The position numbers and the translations under genes are program-made. Under the pieces are notes generated by a model, which searched no databases, was not told where the DNA came from, and was given only the letters and a program-made list of their open reading frames with translations. Below, piece after piece: positions 11,301-23,310 of a stretch of DNA of 64,000 bases (its first letter is position 1; each line of letters begins with the position of its first letter). Source of the DNA: Heterotrichella gracilis (Eukaryota > Sar > Xanthophyceae > Tribonematales > Xanthonemataceae); NCBI GenBank assembly GCA_032358255.1, contig JAULBX010027938.1:62001-126000 (forward strand), written 5' to 3'.

Positions 11301-11771
11301 ATGAACCTATCCGTCAACTAACGTTCAAGGGTTGTTCTGGGCTTTTGCAGCGTACTTGTTTGCAGCCTTCATCCAGCACTTATGAGCAAGGACGGGTGCA
11401 GGTGGAACTCTTAGCAAGAAGGGCACATATGAGTCATGTCAACGGCGCCCTAGGGTTTTGAGCTCAGCTAGGGTTTCGAACAAGTTTGAAATTCTGGTGC
11501 ATGCATATTGAAGCCAAAGTTCGCACAGAACAGCAACGTATAACACGTAACCATCACGCGTTGAGACACCACAATTGCTGCGGGGCTTGTGCTGTTCATA
11601 ATTTCACACCTGCTCCCCTGAGTTGCGTTCCACGCTGCAGCTGGCTCGTTGTGTTCAACGACAAATAGCAATTCGCTTGTTACACGCTACTCTTAACTTG
11701 TTGCTGTTGGCATCTTGTGTCAACAACAAACACGTCTTGCATATACAGAGTGCCTGGGTTTCAACTCCAGC
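11301..11771. promoter_or_regulatory. Divergent promoter region with two telo-box-like motifs
   Basis: This 471-bp region separates the starts of the MoaC-containing gene (minus) and the ADF gene (plus). It holds two ctagggttt motifs at 11450-11458 and 11468-11476. Telo-boxes (AAACCCTA) occur in plant promoters of growth-related genes. A regulatory role here is inference; the motifs could equally be interstitial telomere sequence of the kind seen in introns of this window. Confidence 0.45.
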
Positions 11772-12626
11772 ATGGCGTTGGAATGTTTGGAGGTGTGCCA
11801 GTCAGCCCTGCAGCAGGGCTTGATCAACGAGGCAGACTACAACCTGGTCAAGGCAGCTTTCGTGCGTGCGCAGCAGATCAAAGCGGGCCTGGACGCGGGC
11901 TTCATCCGGGAAGAAGACTATGAGCGGGTCAAAGCAGCCTTCTTAAACTCCCTGGAGAACCTCACCTCTGGCCCACCTGTGGTGCCACTCGGGGAGAACT
12001 CCTTCCCATCGGGTGAAAACTCGCTAGCGGAGACAGGACTTGGAGCTGCACCGGTGACAGTGGCCCCAGCTGCGCCTCGGGGCGTCAGCCAAGTGCAGCA
12101 GGCCGCACCACCGCCTGCGCCAGTGGGCAAGCGGAGGCCATCCGTGCCGTCCAACATCCCGAAACCCACTGCAGCCGTCAAGAAGGGGCCAGCTGCGTCT
12201 GTCAGCGGCATCGTGGTGGAGGAGGACGCCGTCAATATCTACTACCACATGAAGGCCAAGTCTGCCTACCGCTGGGTGTCATGGAAGGTGGATGACAGTG
12301 GCAAGAACGTGGCCATCGCTGACTCTGGGGAGCCAACCTCCACCTATGAGGACTTCCTGGGCTCCTTCCCCGAGAACGACTGCCGCTACGCAGTGTACGA
12401 CTACGAGATCACCAACAGCGAGGGACGGGTGTTCAACAAGCTGGTGTTCGTCAACTGGGCCCCAGACACCGCCAAGGTCAAGTCCAAGATGATGTATGCA
12501 TCCACCAAGGACTACTTCAAGGGCCAGATGGACGGCATCAGCCTGGAGGTGCAGGCCAGTGACCTGGACGAGCTGGTGGAGGCTGAGGTGGCAGAGTCTG
12601 TGCGCTCCATACTCACCCGGCAATAG
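11772..12626 (+). CDS. ADF/cofilin-domain protein with N-terminal tandem helical motif
   Basis: This single-exon gene encodes 284 residues; the ATG at 11772 follows a stretch without family similarity. Residues about 150-284 form a complete ADF-H domain: VNIYYHMKAKSAYRWVSWKV, an acidic loop, CRYAVYDYEITNSEGRVFNK, then FVNWAPDTAKVKSKMMYAST with the actin-binding long helix Lys residues, and KGQMDGISLEVQASD. ADF/cofilins bind and sever actin filaments. Plant ADFs are about 140 residues, so this protein has an extra N-terminus. Residues 5-60 contain two copies of a short unit (ALQQGLINEADYNLVKAAF and GLDAGFIREEDYERVKAAFL), resembling SHOCT-like oligomerisation motifs. They are followed by about 90 residues of Pro/Ala/Ser-rich linker. 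Actin binding is well supported; the role of the N-terminal repeat is unknown. Confidence 0.9.
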   Translation: MALECLEVCQSALQQGLINEADYNLVKAAFVRAQQIKAGLDAGFIREEDYERVKAAFLNSLENLTSGPPVVPLGENSFPSGENSLAETGLGAAPVTVAPAAPRGVSQVQQAAPPPAPVGKRRPSVPSNIPKPTAAVKKGPAASVSGIVVEEDAVNIYYHMKAKSAYRWVSWKVDDSGKNVAIADSGEPTSTYEDFLGSFPENDCRYAVYDYEITNSEGRVFNKLVFVNWAPDTAKVKSKMMYASTKDYFKGQMDGISLEVQASDLDELVEAEVAESVRSILTRQ

Positions 12627-13002
12627 GTCCAAGGGCCAACACCCCCCCGCCGTTGTCCAGTGTATGAACTGTGCTATTGTTCAGCTAGTGCAGACAGGTT
12701 AGAGGGTCATGGGTGCACCAAGGTCCCAATTTCGCCACGTGGTTGTGGCGCGTTGGACAAATTGCTGCCTGTTACACTTGTATTGAGCAGTGAAGTAAGC
12801 AGTTGTTATTGAAACCGTACTGATTTCCAGCCAGAACTCCGCAACCTGAATCCCATTTATACCAAACTCTTGAAGAACACTGTCAACACGCAAACACTCT
12901 CTCAGTCACTCATTGTAGAGTAGACTCCCTACCTAGGTGGTTGACCGCTGTCTGGTGCCCTGAATTGATATTCACAAAACACACGGTGCAAACAGTGTCC
13001 CT
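12627..13002. other. Convergent 3' region, nothing recognised
   Basis: These 376 bases lie between the ADF and Aladin stop codons. No open frame of note, repeat or RNA gene was seen. Confidence 0.6.
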
Positions 13003-15579
13003 TCACGACTGAAAGTAAAGAGGGACAAAACTGACTCTGTGCTCCCCCTGCCTGAGCGCTAGCAGTGCGCCTCCCTTGAACGCAGGGCAGAACTCTGCCA
13101 CAAAGGTGTCGGGTTGGGGACCTGAGGCCTGCAGTGTTGTGTAGCCCACCATCCGCACAGACAGCACTGGCTTGTATGCGGTGCTGAACAGCGCGATGAG
13201 CACCTTGCCGTTGGCATTCATCACAACCGCGAGGCGGTCTGAAGTTGGGTTCCAAGCTGCCGCTTGGACCCTCGCCTGCCCACCTGCACAGTTGTCACGC
13301 ACACCTCGCAACCACATAACGTTAACTGATAGCCCTCAGCTGGGTACCACCAGGCATGAGGCTACTGAAATGATAAATGAACGAGGGGAGTGGATAATCC
13401 CTAGTGATCCCTGGCAACCACCACCCGGATAACACTCATTTGCGACAATTATCCACTGCAGCATCATGCGCTACACTGATGCATGTGAAATGCAACGACA
13501 GGCATGAGCACACCTTCAGCAGCGGCCACGCTGAGCAGCTCCGGCAGCTCCAGGGGCAGCAGCTGCGCAGTGAGCGAGGGTGCCTCCCCTGTGAAATAGA
13601 TCGCCGCCATCTCCCCTGGCTGCTCGTATGCAAGCACCAGCACGCGGCTGTCCTTGCTCCAACACGCAGCCAGCAGCTGCGACCCGCTGGCGCCCGTGTA
13701 CGTCTCGCACCACCATGTCTCAGTTTGCCACACCTGAACAAGCCCCCTGGGCCCGCCTGCATGGGGAAGAGAGACCTCAAATTGCTGTGACGCCAGACTG
13801 TGACATGGAATGCTGGGTGGCATGCCAACGATGGCACCTGGGTTACCAATTGTGAATGGTCAAAACATTCCTGCAAACAGCTGCTGGGAGCACTACACGC
13901 AGCGCCACTTCAACAATAAGCGCGTTCACAAAATGTGTCCAAGCCAACACCGGCCAAGGCCATTGTGTTGCAGTGCATTACGTAACCCCCAGTAATCACA
14001 ACAAATTCAGCCGCTACTGCCATAGGTACCCACCGACTGCCACGTAGTTGCCACATGGCGACCATGAGATGAGCGTCACCGCCACCAGCCCCTGCTGCAG
14101 CCGTGTGCCCCTGCGCGTGGCCACATCCCACACCATGAACCCCGGGGCGGCATCCGAACCGCATGCCAGCAGGCGGCCATCGGGGCTCCATCCCAGCGCT
14201 GTAATGGGGACGGGCAGCGCTGACGCCAGGAACGCTACGCACGCGTTGCTGCTGGCTCCAGACCTGCATGCAGTAGATCCGTGCATTGCTGAAGGTGTTA
14301 AAATTACAGCAAAGGTAGTCACCCGGCAGTCCGGCAAAGACGCGTGCCTGTCATTACTGATGCTGCGTGTCATTGATGATGCTGTATGTGGCTGTGGGTA
14401 CCTGATGCTGGACCTGACTGTCACTGGATAATGGCGACTACTAATTTGGCAAGACAGCAGAAACTGCTGCAGATCAACATGTGCATGTCTGTGCACCCAC
14501 CTGCTGCCTGCTGACGTGCCAAGCCCCTTCCCCAAGCTCCATAAGCACACTCCGCCAGCCATGCCAACTGCAAGCATGGTGCCGTGGTTGGGCCGCCATG
14601 CCAGGCTGCCCACCTGCAAGCATGCATGGGGCACAGTATCCTCAGCACAGGTCCACAGGGCAAGTCCACATGCTTCTGCCTAGTACAATTTCCAAGCTGA
14701 AGCACTGTGTGTAACACGCAGTCACCAAATCCAGTTCACATATATGCCAGCACAATGGCATGCTGGGAAGTTTCGCACCTGCTTTTGGCGATCGTGGTAG
14801 AGGAGCTCTTTGGAGCAGGGCGGTGTGGAGGTCCCCGCCGCCAGGGCATCGATGGATGTTGCAGCAGACGCCACGTCATACACATGCACCCTGTCTGCTT
14901 CATCCGCCACGGCCAGATGCTGCATGTGGTGGTGCCAGGAAATAGGCTTTGGCCGCACAATCGGTGCAAGACTTTGTGCGATGCCATGCTGCGTCCTGCG
15001 GCAACGTAGATGATGTGTCACAAGGCGTCATGGCATGGCAATGGCAGGTCAGTACACATGGTATCAGAGCAAGGATGGAGCAACGTCAACTCACCAGGCA
15101 GTGAAGTATCTGGTGGGGTGCGTCAAGAAGCCTGCAGCAGCTCCTACCGCTGATTTTGCATGCTCAATCAGCGGTGCTGACCTGCAGCACGGCAATTGAT
15201 GGTACGCAATTCCCATCGCAAGAGGATGCCACAGATGAGCCGTGCACCTCAGGCATTCATGCATGCAGATTAACACAGGCTGTAAGTGTGCACGGTGTAT
15301 TTGTGTGCACTGTCATGTCAATAGCTACTGGAGAGGTAACCTCTGCAGCGTGGTGTCGCCCTCGCTTTCCCCAGATTGCTCCCGCACCCCCCCTTGTGAA
15401 ATACCTGCAGTGCCCACAATGGTCAAGTCGCTGCTTGGTGCTATTTGTTGTGGGAATCACATAGACGCACAACTTTGCTGAGCAGTACCGTTTGTAGGTT
15501 GCACCAGGAACGCCGAGCCATAGCTGTCTTTCGCATGGTCTATTGCCGCTAGTTCCAAGTCAGGGTAGACTCGGGGATC
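13003..15579 (-). CDS. AAAS: Aladin, WD-repeat nucleoporin (first exon not found)
   Basis: Exons on the minus strand are 15579-15489, 15404-15341, 15181-15095, 14995-14779, 14613-14501, 14263-14034, 13756-13514 and 13283-13003. All phases agree and they give 441 residues, beginning inside the N-terminal region. Aladin is a seven-bladed WD-repeat protein of the nuclear pore complex, anchored through NDC1. WD-type strands are visible as LAVADEADRVHVYDV, VGSLAWRPNHGTMLAV, ITALGWSPDGRLLACGSD, LISWSPCGNYVAVGG and AACWSKDSRVLVLAY. The C-terminal part is the most diagnostic: AAAWNPTSDRLAVVMN, then FCPAFKGGALLALRQGEHRVSFVPLYF, which parallels animal and plant Aladin ('FhPsf.kGALLsv.w..G.i.h.PLYF'). 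The ATG exon lies above 15579; a possible exon end is GTAAGT near 15700. The protein stops right after PLYF, shorter than animal forms. Confidence 0.85.
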
Positions 15580-16523
15580 CTGGAAATGGTAAATTTTTAT
15601 TTAGCTTGCAGCCAAAAGACCAGGCAATACAGTGCTGCTGCAAGTCAGGATTGCCAGTGCTGGGAGCCACCACACTTGATCCTGGTGCTGTACTTACTGT
15701 GGTTGCTGTGACGAGTTTAAGTGTGTTAGGCGGAGTCCCTTCAGTCACTGCAAGAACAAATTTGCTACGTTTGAGCTGAGTTTGGGGGGAATAGGATCAT
15801 AGCTGACATTGTATGACCGGTCATATGCATGCATATGAAAATTTGACAACATACGTACATAGCTGACAGTTGACTTCACAGTACAGCCTGCAGAATTCTC
15901 CAGGTTCCATTGCCAAAACCAGCTGCTGGCAGCGTCAACTCTGGGGTCTCAAGGGCAGTACTGCTCCATCTTGCCAACAGGGTTTGACAACAACCAATAA
16001 TTCACTGAAATCGAACGAGCAACATGCGTTGGCTTCGTCGTTGTCTGTGGTGAAATACCCTTTAAAACCGTACAAACAGGGCTTGTATTAATATGGGCAT
16101 CATGATGACTCGGTTGTCACCCCAAGAAACGGGGAGGTTCCACGGTCATCCAATGGGCATGCCAAAAAATACTCGCAAGCATAAGTTGCAAGCTACGCCT
16201 TAGGTAGCATCATTATCCAGATGTGCTTCACTTCATTGGGTCTCATATTGCATTCGGTACTAGAAGTGACGTTGGTTCTTGGGCTGTTGGGGACATGCCG
16301 TAAGAATGCCGTTGTCTTGTTGGGTTGCAACTATTGCGCCCGCCGTGGCCTTAACTCTCATATGTCGGTAGCTATTCTGGGTTAAAATCGTTGCACTCCG
16401 CAGCGTCACTGTCTCAATATCCCACAGCCCGCATCAGAGAATGCCGCATGGCCAACTGACTCGCCCACCAGGGCCTTGAGTGTATCCACCTACTGAAGCA
16501 AACCCTTCGCAATACCTGGCAAG
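15580..16523. other. Divergent 5' region of Aladin and bestrophin genes
   Basis: This should contain the first Aladin exon and both promoters. I could not fix the Aladin start. A minus-strand frame around 15690-15748 ends at a good GTAAGT donor and is a candidate. The palindrome catatgcatgcatatg lies at about 15822-15837. Confidence 0.5.
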
Positions 16524-19500
16524 ATGCCAAACGAACACCCTCCACAGCTGCAGCGAGCCGTTTCAGACGCAGCCTCGCCTTCCCACAAACAACATGCACG
16601 TGGACATAGGCAGACGGACAGCTCCGACACTTTTAACTTGGAGCGCAAATCGCCTTCTTTCACTGACCTCCTGCACCACATGCACCTCCAGCAGCGCGTC
16701 AGGCACATGAAGTTTGTCAGGATTGGGGAGCACGAAGACCACGAGGATATGGACCATGATATGGAGGAGGGGCAGCAGGGGCATACCACTGTCACGGACC
16801 AGGTAAGCACATCAGTAAGCAAAAAAGCCTTACTGGGTAGTCTTCACTGCGCAGAAGATACCCGGTCTGTTACATACCCATGAACCAGGGTGATGGGTTC
16901 CTGACGCTGCAGTTACCCAACCTGCGCCAATACGGTGGTCCTCTTATGCTTAGTAGCACAGCAGCATCAGTGGCACAGCTGGATGCCACTCATAGCGGTG
17001 CATCAAAATGCACCATTGTACACCTGGACACTGTTCATTTTTTGAGGCCTACTCACAACAACTTCCTGGCAACACAATGCAGCACTACACGCCTGAGCAG
17101 TGGGAAAAGCACCGCCACAAGTCCCGCTACCTGCGCTACATGATCTACCTCCCCTACTCCAAGGTCTTCCAGTCGCTGCTTCCCAACGCTCTGGCAGTTG
17201 CTGCGTTTGCGCTGTTCATTGGAATCTGGGAGACTTTCCGGGTGGTACGTTACACACTTTGCAGGCACAGTTCAGTCCCATGGTTTGGTGTCACTGTTGT
17301 CTGCAACCACAGCCAGAACCATGCTGGCCATGTCCAACATATAGATCAGTTACTGATCTAAGTACTGTACTGTGGCTGTCAGAATGGCTTCATGCCCAGC
17401 GGCACGCCCCACCTGGCCTTCCAGAACAGCGTCCCCTTCATCACCATGTCATCCTTTGCCATGGCCCTCCTGCTGGTGTTCCGTACAAACTCCAGCTATG
17501 ACCGGTGGTGGGAGGCGCGCAAGCTGTTCGAGACAGTCATACACCGAAGCAGGAACTGCACCAGACAGGCAAGTATATACATCTGCAACTGCCCCCCCCT
17601 TCTCCAAGTAGCACTGCATTACCTTCCCTCTCAGTAGTATCTCCAGGATTTAGGGTTCAAGGGCGTTCAACGGGCTGTGCCCTTGCAGGGCATTATGTGG
17701 TTCCCACCGCAGGCGCGGATGCTCAAGTCGCTGCTGCTGCGATGGGTGGTGGCGTACCCCAAAGTGCTGGCTGCACATCTACGGGTAGACCAGAGCACAT
17801 TTGAGGAGCTCAAGGTGAGCTGCAGTGCAAACAAGTCCTGTGCCTCTGGATATAATGAGCACTTGAGGGATTTGTCCGGTGAATAGTTGAACACCCAGTG
17901 CCGTTTGCTCACTCATCACCGAGCACCGCACAAATCCAGGAACGGGTAAGCAGCGCCCGGGCGGGTTTGAGTGCCACAGACGTGCAAGGCTGAGTGCAAA
18001 TTTGGACACCTGTTCTTCCACCGCCGTTGATTGTGGGTTGCCTGTTGGCCCTGCCTAAACCCTAAACCCTACTCAGTGCGCAGTCTGCGTACCCCAGGGC
18101 CTGCTGTCATCCGAGGAGTTTGACGCGCTCAGCGCCACAAAGCACCGCCCCACATTTGCGGCGCAGATGCTTGCTGACATCATCCACGAGGCAAAGCTGA
18201 CCCCCAGCCACGAGTCTCGCATGGAGGAGAACGTGATTGCCCTCATGGACATCTGCAGCATGTGCGAGCGCACGCTGCGCACGCCCATCCCCCTGTCCTA
18301 CACAAGGTAGGGTTGAGGTCATGGACCCTTGAACAGAAGTGCGTGTACAGAATGGGGAATTTATCCCAGCTTAGTGGGACTGTAGGCTGCCTCCTAGCAC
18401 AGTGGTTGACCAACTGGCAAATATTTCAATATGGCAATTTTGTGATATTTTGTTTCTCTCAAATTTTACCCTCAACCCTCAATCCCCGTTCCCTTAGATC
18501 CTTGACTGCTTTTGTTTTCCATGAGTAAATAATTATTTGGATCATCCACACCAGTGCTCCCCCCGAATGGCATCATCTGGCATGGCATAATTTTTTCTAT
18601 TATCACAGTATGGCACTCAATGAATGCGGCATGCTATTATAATATTTATATTTATATGAAACCATATCTTTCAATGATTGTGCACGCGCAGGCACACCTC
18701 GCGCTTCCTCATCATCTGGCTGTTCCTTGCTCCATCGGCGCTGTGGGGTAAGAGTCTTGGTACCAACCTTGCAACACCTTAACATGTAATGATATACTAA
18801 GTCTTGTTGAACAAAATTGAGAGGGGACTGTGGTGGATCTCTGTCAGGTCATTGTTGTAGCAACCCTGTGGTTGTGGTAAATCCATAGCTTGCAGCTCTA
18901 TGAATGACTAGGCAGCTGGCATATTGCAGGGCTCAGCCTGAGTAAACAGTTCACTGAGACAGGTAGTGGCTTGTATGCTGAGTACTGGCCTGTTTCTGTT
19001 GCGCACAGGTGCCTATGGGTGGGCCACTCCCTTGTGGACGGGGCTCATTGCCTTCCTCATGCTGGGCATTGACGAGATTGGCATGCAGATTGAAGAGCCG
19101 TTCGGGTGCGTGCTAGGCCATTAATATTGGACCATGCCTGCACAGTGCCTCGGTGAATCTCTGACGGGCATGCATGCAGTCCGCATTAGGGCATGCATAT
19201 TCACCAGTAGTCACGAGGTCAGGACTACAGCGAGCTACAGCGAGCCAGGTCAGCGAGCCATACGTGTGCCATGGGCATGCCATAGTATTTAAATTGCAAT
19301 AGTATTTAAATTCAAGTTAAATGATGCAATAGTATGCAAATTCAAGTTAAATATTATCTTTTAAGTTTATTTCACTTGTAAACATATCCGCATTGCCCAA
19401 TTAATTTGAAGTCCATGCTGGGCATATCCTTAATTGCATGCGCATAATGATTGCGAAGTTGGTTGTGAATCACATGTGCGCATGCATGTTTGCCATATGG

Positions 19501-19933
19501 CAGTGCATGCATGGCTCCACCATGATCTTGTCACAACCTCAACAAAGCAAATTTGCTTAAGCCACTGCATTTGCAAACCAAGCAAAAACAAAGCTGCCAT
19601 CCATTGCTGCACTGCAGAAACGTTTCATATGACCGTCATAGGACCTGGTATTGAATACGGTACCGGTAACCTATGGTCATGACACACTCCCAGTACCACA
19701 CGCAAGCGTGCGTAAACGCACTAGGCCCTCCTGAACCAAATGCATTTGGGTGAAGCGCAAACTGTGCAGTGGGGGCGTATTGGTTCCAAGAAAATCAAAT
19801 ACTTTTGTTGCAGGGTTCTTCCGCTGAACGCGTCAGCAGCATTGCCGAGGCAAATGTATTGGAGATTGTGAAGAACGACCTTTTGACGAGGAAGCTGATA
19901 AAGGCATTTGGGGATGAGCAGCTGTACCAATGA
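16524..19933 (+). CDS. Bestrophin-like (UPF0187) anion channel
   Basis: Exons are 16524-16802, 17083-17244, 17383-17568, 17689-17814, 18098-18306, 18692-18747, 19009-19109 and 19814-19933, giving 412 residues. Family members form pentameric Cl-/HCO3- channels; in plants VCCN1 works in the thylakoid membrane, and algal bestrophins support carbon concentration. Features are a hydrophilic 93-residue N-terminus rich in His/Asp, the RSRYLRYMIYLPYSKVFQ-type entry (here KSRYLRYMIYLPYSKVFQ), membrane segments, the conserved NSSYDRWWEARKLFE, a cytosolic helix with SSEEFDAL, a late hydrophobic exon (RFLIIWLFLAPSALW) and the family's GIDEIGMQIEEPFG. Intron 3 starts with GC rather than GT (AG|GCAAGT at 17569). 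The join between the last two exons is uncertain: a stronger donor at 19106 gives VLPLN but an early stop. Location (plastid or plasma membrane) cannot be decided from sequence. Confidence 0.8.
18056..18070 (+). repeat. Interstitial telomere-like motif (CCCTAAA)2 in an intron
   Basis: taaaccctaaaccct lies 27 bases before the bestrophin exon that starts at 18098. Confidence 0.8.
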
Positions 19934-20153
19934 GGCGGGCGGGCGTGGGGTGGGATTCCCACGCCCTGTGGATGCTTGTGGAGTGCAGGAACTTACTCCT
20001 GTCACAAGGGAATTGACTGCCAACTAGTGCAGTGATCACTCGATTGCAGTGCATGCAGTGGCCAATGGGGTGTCCTGCAGCAGCTGCCTCTCTACCTAGC
20101 TAACCCGTAAAAATACACTGTCCTAAGCCCTAGTTGTCGGTGTTCATTTCATG

Positions 20154-23100
20154 CTATTGGAGCGAGCTGTGGTATTGCCGATACATGGCCTCCTCAAACC
20201 CCCTCCCCCTCCTCGTGCTGGTTACCGGGACATACTTTGTCAGTTTTTTACTGCTGCTGCTGCTGCTCTGAGCGGGCGGGGGGATGCTGCTGCCTGCCGC
20301 CTCCCTTTCCAGAAACTGCTCGTTTGTAAAGCCGTGTTCGCGCGCAAACATGCCCGGTAGCCGCTCCTTGTTGAGCAGCCTGAACTCCATGGGCAGCCCA
20401 GGCCCAATGACGTGGTTGCCACACGCAAACTGGGTCACCGGGACGTTGTCATACTGGCCGCCGTACTTCCACTTGTGTATGCTGGCAAAGTACTCCCAGA
20501 AGAGCTTGTTGTTCTTCCACATGACTGCATCCCCTGCCGCCGTGAAGGCCGCCTGCGCCGCTCGGGACTCGGTGTGCGGCATGTGGGTGACAAAGTTGAC
20601 GGGGTCCACCACCCAGTTGAGGTTGAGCTCCTCCACCAGGCACAGCTGCACGATCTTGTTGTAGTGGTAGCCCTTGAATCGCTCATCGTACCAAGGCACA
20701 TGGTGCCGAGCCAGCAGGATGTAGGGCTCATACTTCTGCAGGCGCAGCAGGGGTGGAGGTAAGGCAACTTGCTCAGTGAGTAAGCAGGCAAAGCTGGGCA
20801 ATGCCACATGCACTGCATATTATATCACATGACATGCACTGCTGACACGGCATGGCGCTGGCCAGCCCTCTTGTGCATTTTTTGGGCATTTGTGCTAGCT
20901 GAAAGTGCACATGCTGATACCATGCACACAGCACCATCATCATGAACACTGCACAGCCCTTCCGTTGTCAACAGAGGATGCCCAGCCTGCCCGCACCTCT
21001 TGGTAGGACACCGTGTAGAAATCGCTCGCCGAGCGCCACGTGGAGTAGTTGGTTGGCATGTGGCCGGGCGGGTGCTGCTGGATCTGGAAGGGCGCAAGCC
21101 TGTCCTGGTCCCACAGCGCCAGCACTTCAGGCTTGCCTCCCGACACCACTTTCAGAACGTCCTCATCCGTGCCGTTGAGGGTGGGGCCGAACGCGGGGAT
21201 GATGACCACCGATCCCTCAAACAGCAAATTCCGCAGTTTTTGGTATGCCTCGATGCTCTCCATGTACTGAGTGAAGGTACTGCTGGGCAGGAGGTCCACG
21301 TCTGCCAAGAACACAATCTGCAAACATATTGAAGAGGTTTCATTCTTTGCAAAATTATCATTATTTATTTGATACGGCGATAAATTAATTTATATATCCA
21401 AATATCTTAGTCTAAATCATGACTGCTTGTCCATATCAAACTGTGCACTCCCTATCTGCATCTTGACAGAAACACGCAACCCTGTTTCACCACCACCCGA
21501 TGCAAATTGTAGACATGCATTGCGCCCCCATGTTGCGGGCACCACGCACCTCAGACTTGGAGTGCGCCAGTGCCACGTTGCGCAGGATGTTGACTGGGTA
21601 CCAGGAGGCGTCCTCAGGGTTTTGGAAGTTCTCCTTGTACAGGAACAGGTCCAATTTGCAGCTGGAATTGGCCTCCAGGCGCAGGAACTCGCTGTCAAGC
21701 CACGCCTCCAACTGCACAAGGCAGCCAGTCAGTAATACATTAAACTAAAGCATAAAGCAAAATTACTTTATACAAGATTACAAGATTACAAGATTTATTT
21801 GACAGTCACATTATATAAAGTAAAATTTTTGTATTTTTTTGTATCATAAAATAATAGATTGTCAGATGTGCAGCCATTCCATGCTGACCATTGCAGCATG
21901 CGGGCATTGTGAAGCGTGCATGCTGATCGGCACAGAATTGCGCTGCGATTTTCCGCTATCCTACATGATGCATGGTGCCCCAAGCCGTGGCTGCTACAGC
22001 GTGTGCCAGTCGTGGGGATTTATGCAGGCATGTCCATCATGCAGTGGTAACACTGTTTTTATGTGCAGAGTTCAAGCTAAGGGATTTAGCTGGTCATGGA
22101 TGCAGGCATGTCCATCATGCACTGGCAAACTTCGGCGCCTGGGATTCATGCAATTCTGGAATGCATGCAGCGCTGTGTGGCCTGGCAGGTGGTGGGCTGG
22201 CTGGTGCAGCATTGGCCTACCTGTGACAAGCTGCTGAAATCCGCTCCATCCACTGCATCCACTAGTGGCTGGCTGTTCACCTGAGGAACGTACACCACAG
22301 CGGAGACGAGCCCCGTCCACGTGTCGCACACGTGCTTGAACGCCCCCCACCTGTGCAAACCACCACCACTGGGTGAGCACCCGGGGCAGGAAGAATTGTC
22401 GCGCCGTACACATGTGTGCGGGTGCCATTTGGGTCATTAATTTGGTTGACTAAGGGCTTCAGACTGCCACAATGCACTTGACGGGGTAATAGCAAAGGTG
22501 CAAACCCATGTGCACCCAAGGTGGTTGGTGGTGATGCACACCGCACCTTTCCAGCGTCATCTGCGTCACCAGTGTGATGTCTGTCGGCCGCCGGGTGCGC
22601 TTGCTGCGCCACTCCCGCACATACAGCACGTCAGTGGAGTACTTCTTGCCCTCCAGGTTGCACGGCGGGGGTTGCACCAAGGCAACCCGCTGCTCAGCAA
22701 CAGCAGGCGGTGGCACCCCATAGGCCTTCTCTTCTTTCATCTGCAGTTGCAAACCAGTGAGTAATGGTACGTACAGATGCAGGTGCAAAGTGTCCAGCGG
22801 GGGCCGTAGGAGTGCGCATGTCTGTGGCAGCCCCTGTGCTGGAGTGAAGCGCTTCTGTGCAGCTATGCCTGCTCCATGCACACGTGTGCGTGATACATCA
22901 TGTAAGCAGCATGGGGCAAACTCTCCCACAGGGTTGGTTCAGCTGAGGAGTTAATTGTATGCAAGGAGCCCATAAACCAAGAAGCAAGGACATGCGGGAC
23001 ACTGCCACATCTGCCAAGCTCTGTCTGCAAGCTTGCAAACAAATTGCCAAGTGGACCATGTTGGTCCAACACTAAGTGCAGCGCTAAGGTAGGCGGCACA

Positions 23101-23310
23101 TACCCCGCTGGCTTGGAAGGCGCGCTTGAGCTGCAGCGCCACGCATGACTTGCTGCTGACCCCTGTCTTCCACGACGTCTCGCACCGCGTGAACTGAGCG
23201 CTCAGCGAGTAGTCCAGCCGTGTTGTTGTGAAGTAGACATTTATGCTGAGGAAGAGGATGGCGAGCCCCACCGCCAGCGTCAGCCACATGGCGCTGTGGC
23301 CAGCCACCAT
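20154..23310 (-). CDS. GT49-family (LARGE/B4GAT1-like) glycosyltransferase, type II membrane protein
   Basis: Exons on the minus strand are 23310-23104, 22740-22547, 22350-22221, 21711-21550, 21317-20997 and 20735-20154, in phase, 531 residues. Residues about 8-30 (MWLTLAVGLAILFLSINVYF) form a single signal anchor after a very short cytosolic tail, as in Golgi glycosyltransferases. The lumenal domain matches the Glyco_transf_49 pattern: VTQMTLERW near the start, LDLFLYKEN and YPVNILRNVALAHSKSE, the metal-binding DxD motif in FLADVDLLPS (about residues 236-241), and YEPYILLARHHVPWYDERFKGYHYNK near the C-terminus. Animal relatives add glucuronic acid or xylose to alpha-dystroglycan O-mannose glycans. 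Algal substrates are unknown and are presumably cell-wall or secreted glycans. The C-terminus ends with a Ser-rich tail including six consecutive Ser. The next gene, on the other strand, starts 1.1 kb away. Confidence 0.9.
22020..22125. repeat. Tandem duplication in a glycosyltransferase intron
   Basis: atgcaggcatgtccatcatg at about 22022 recurs at about 22100, followed in both cases by ca(g/c)tgg. The offset is about 78 bases. Confidence 0.7.

Noticed and set aside
11450-11476. Telo-box-like motifs taken as proof of a regulated promoter
   Set aside because: The same motif is common in introns of this window, so its presence in a promoter is not specific evidence.
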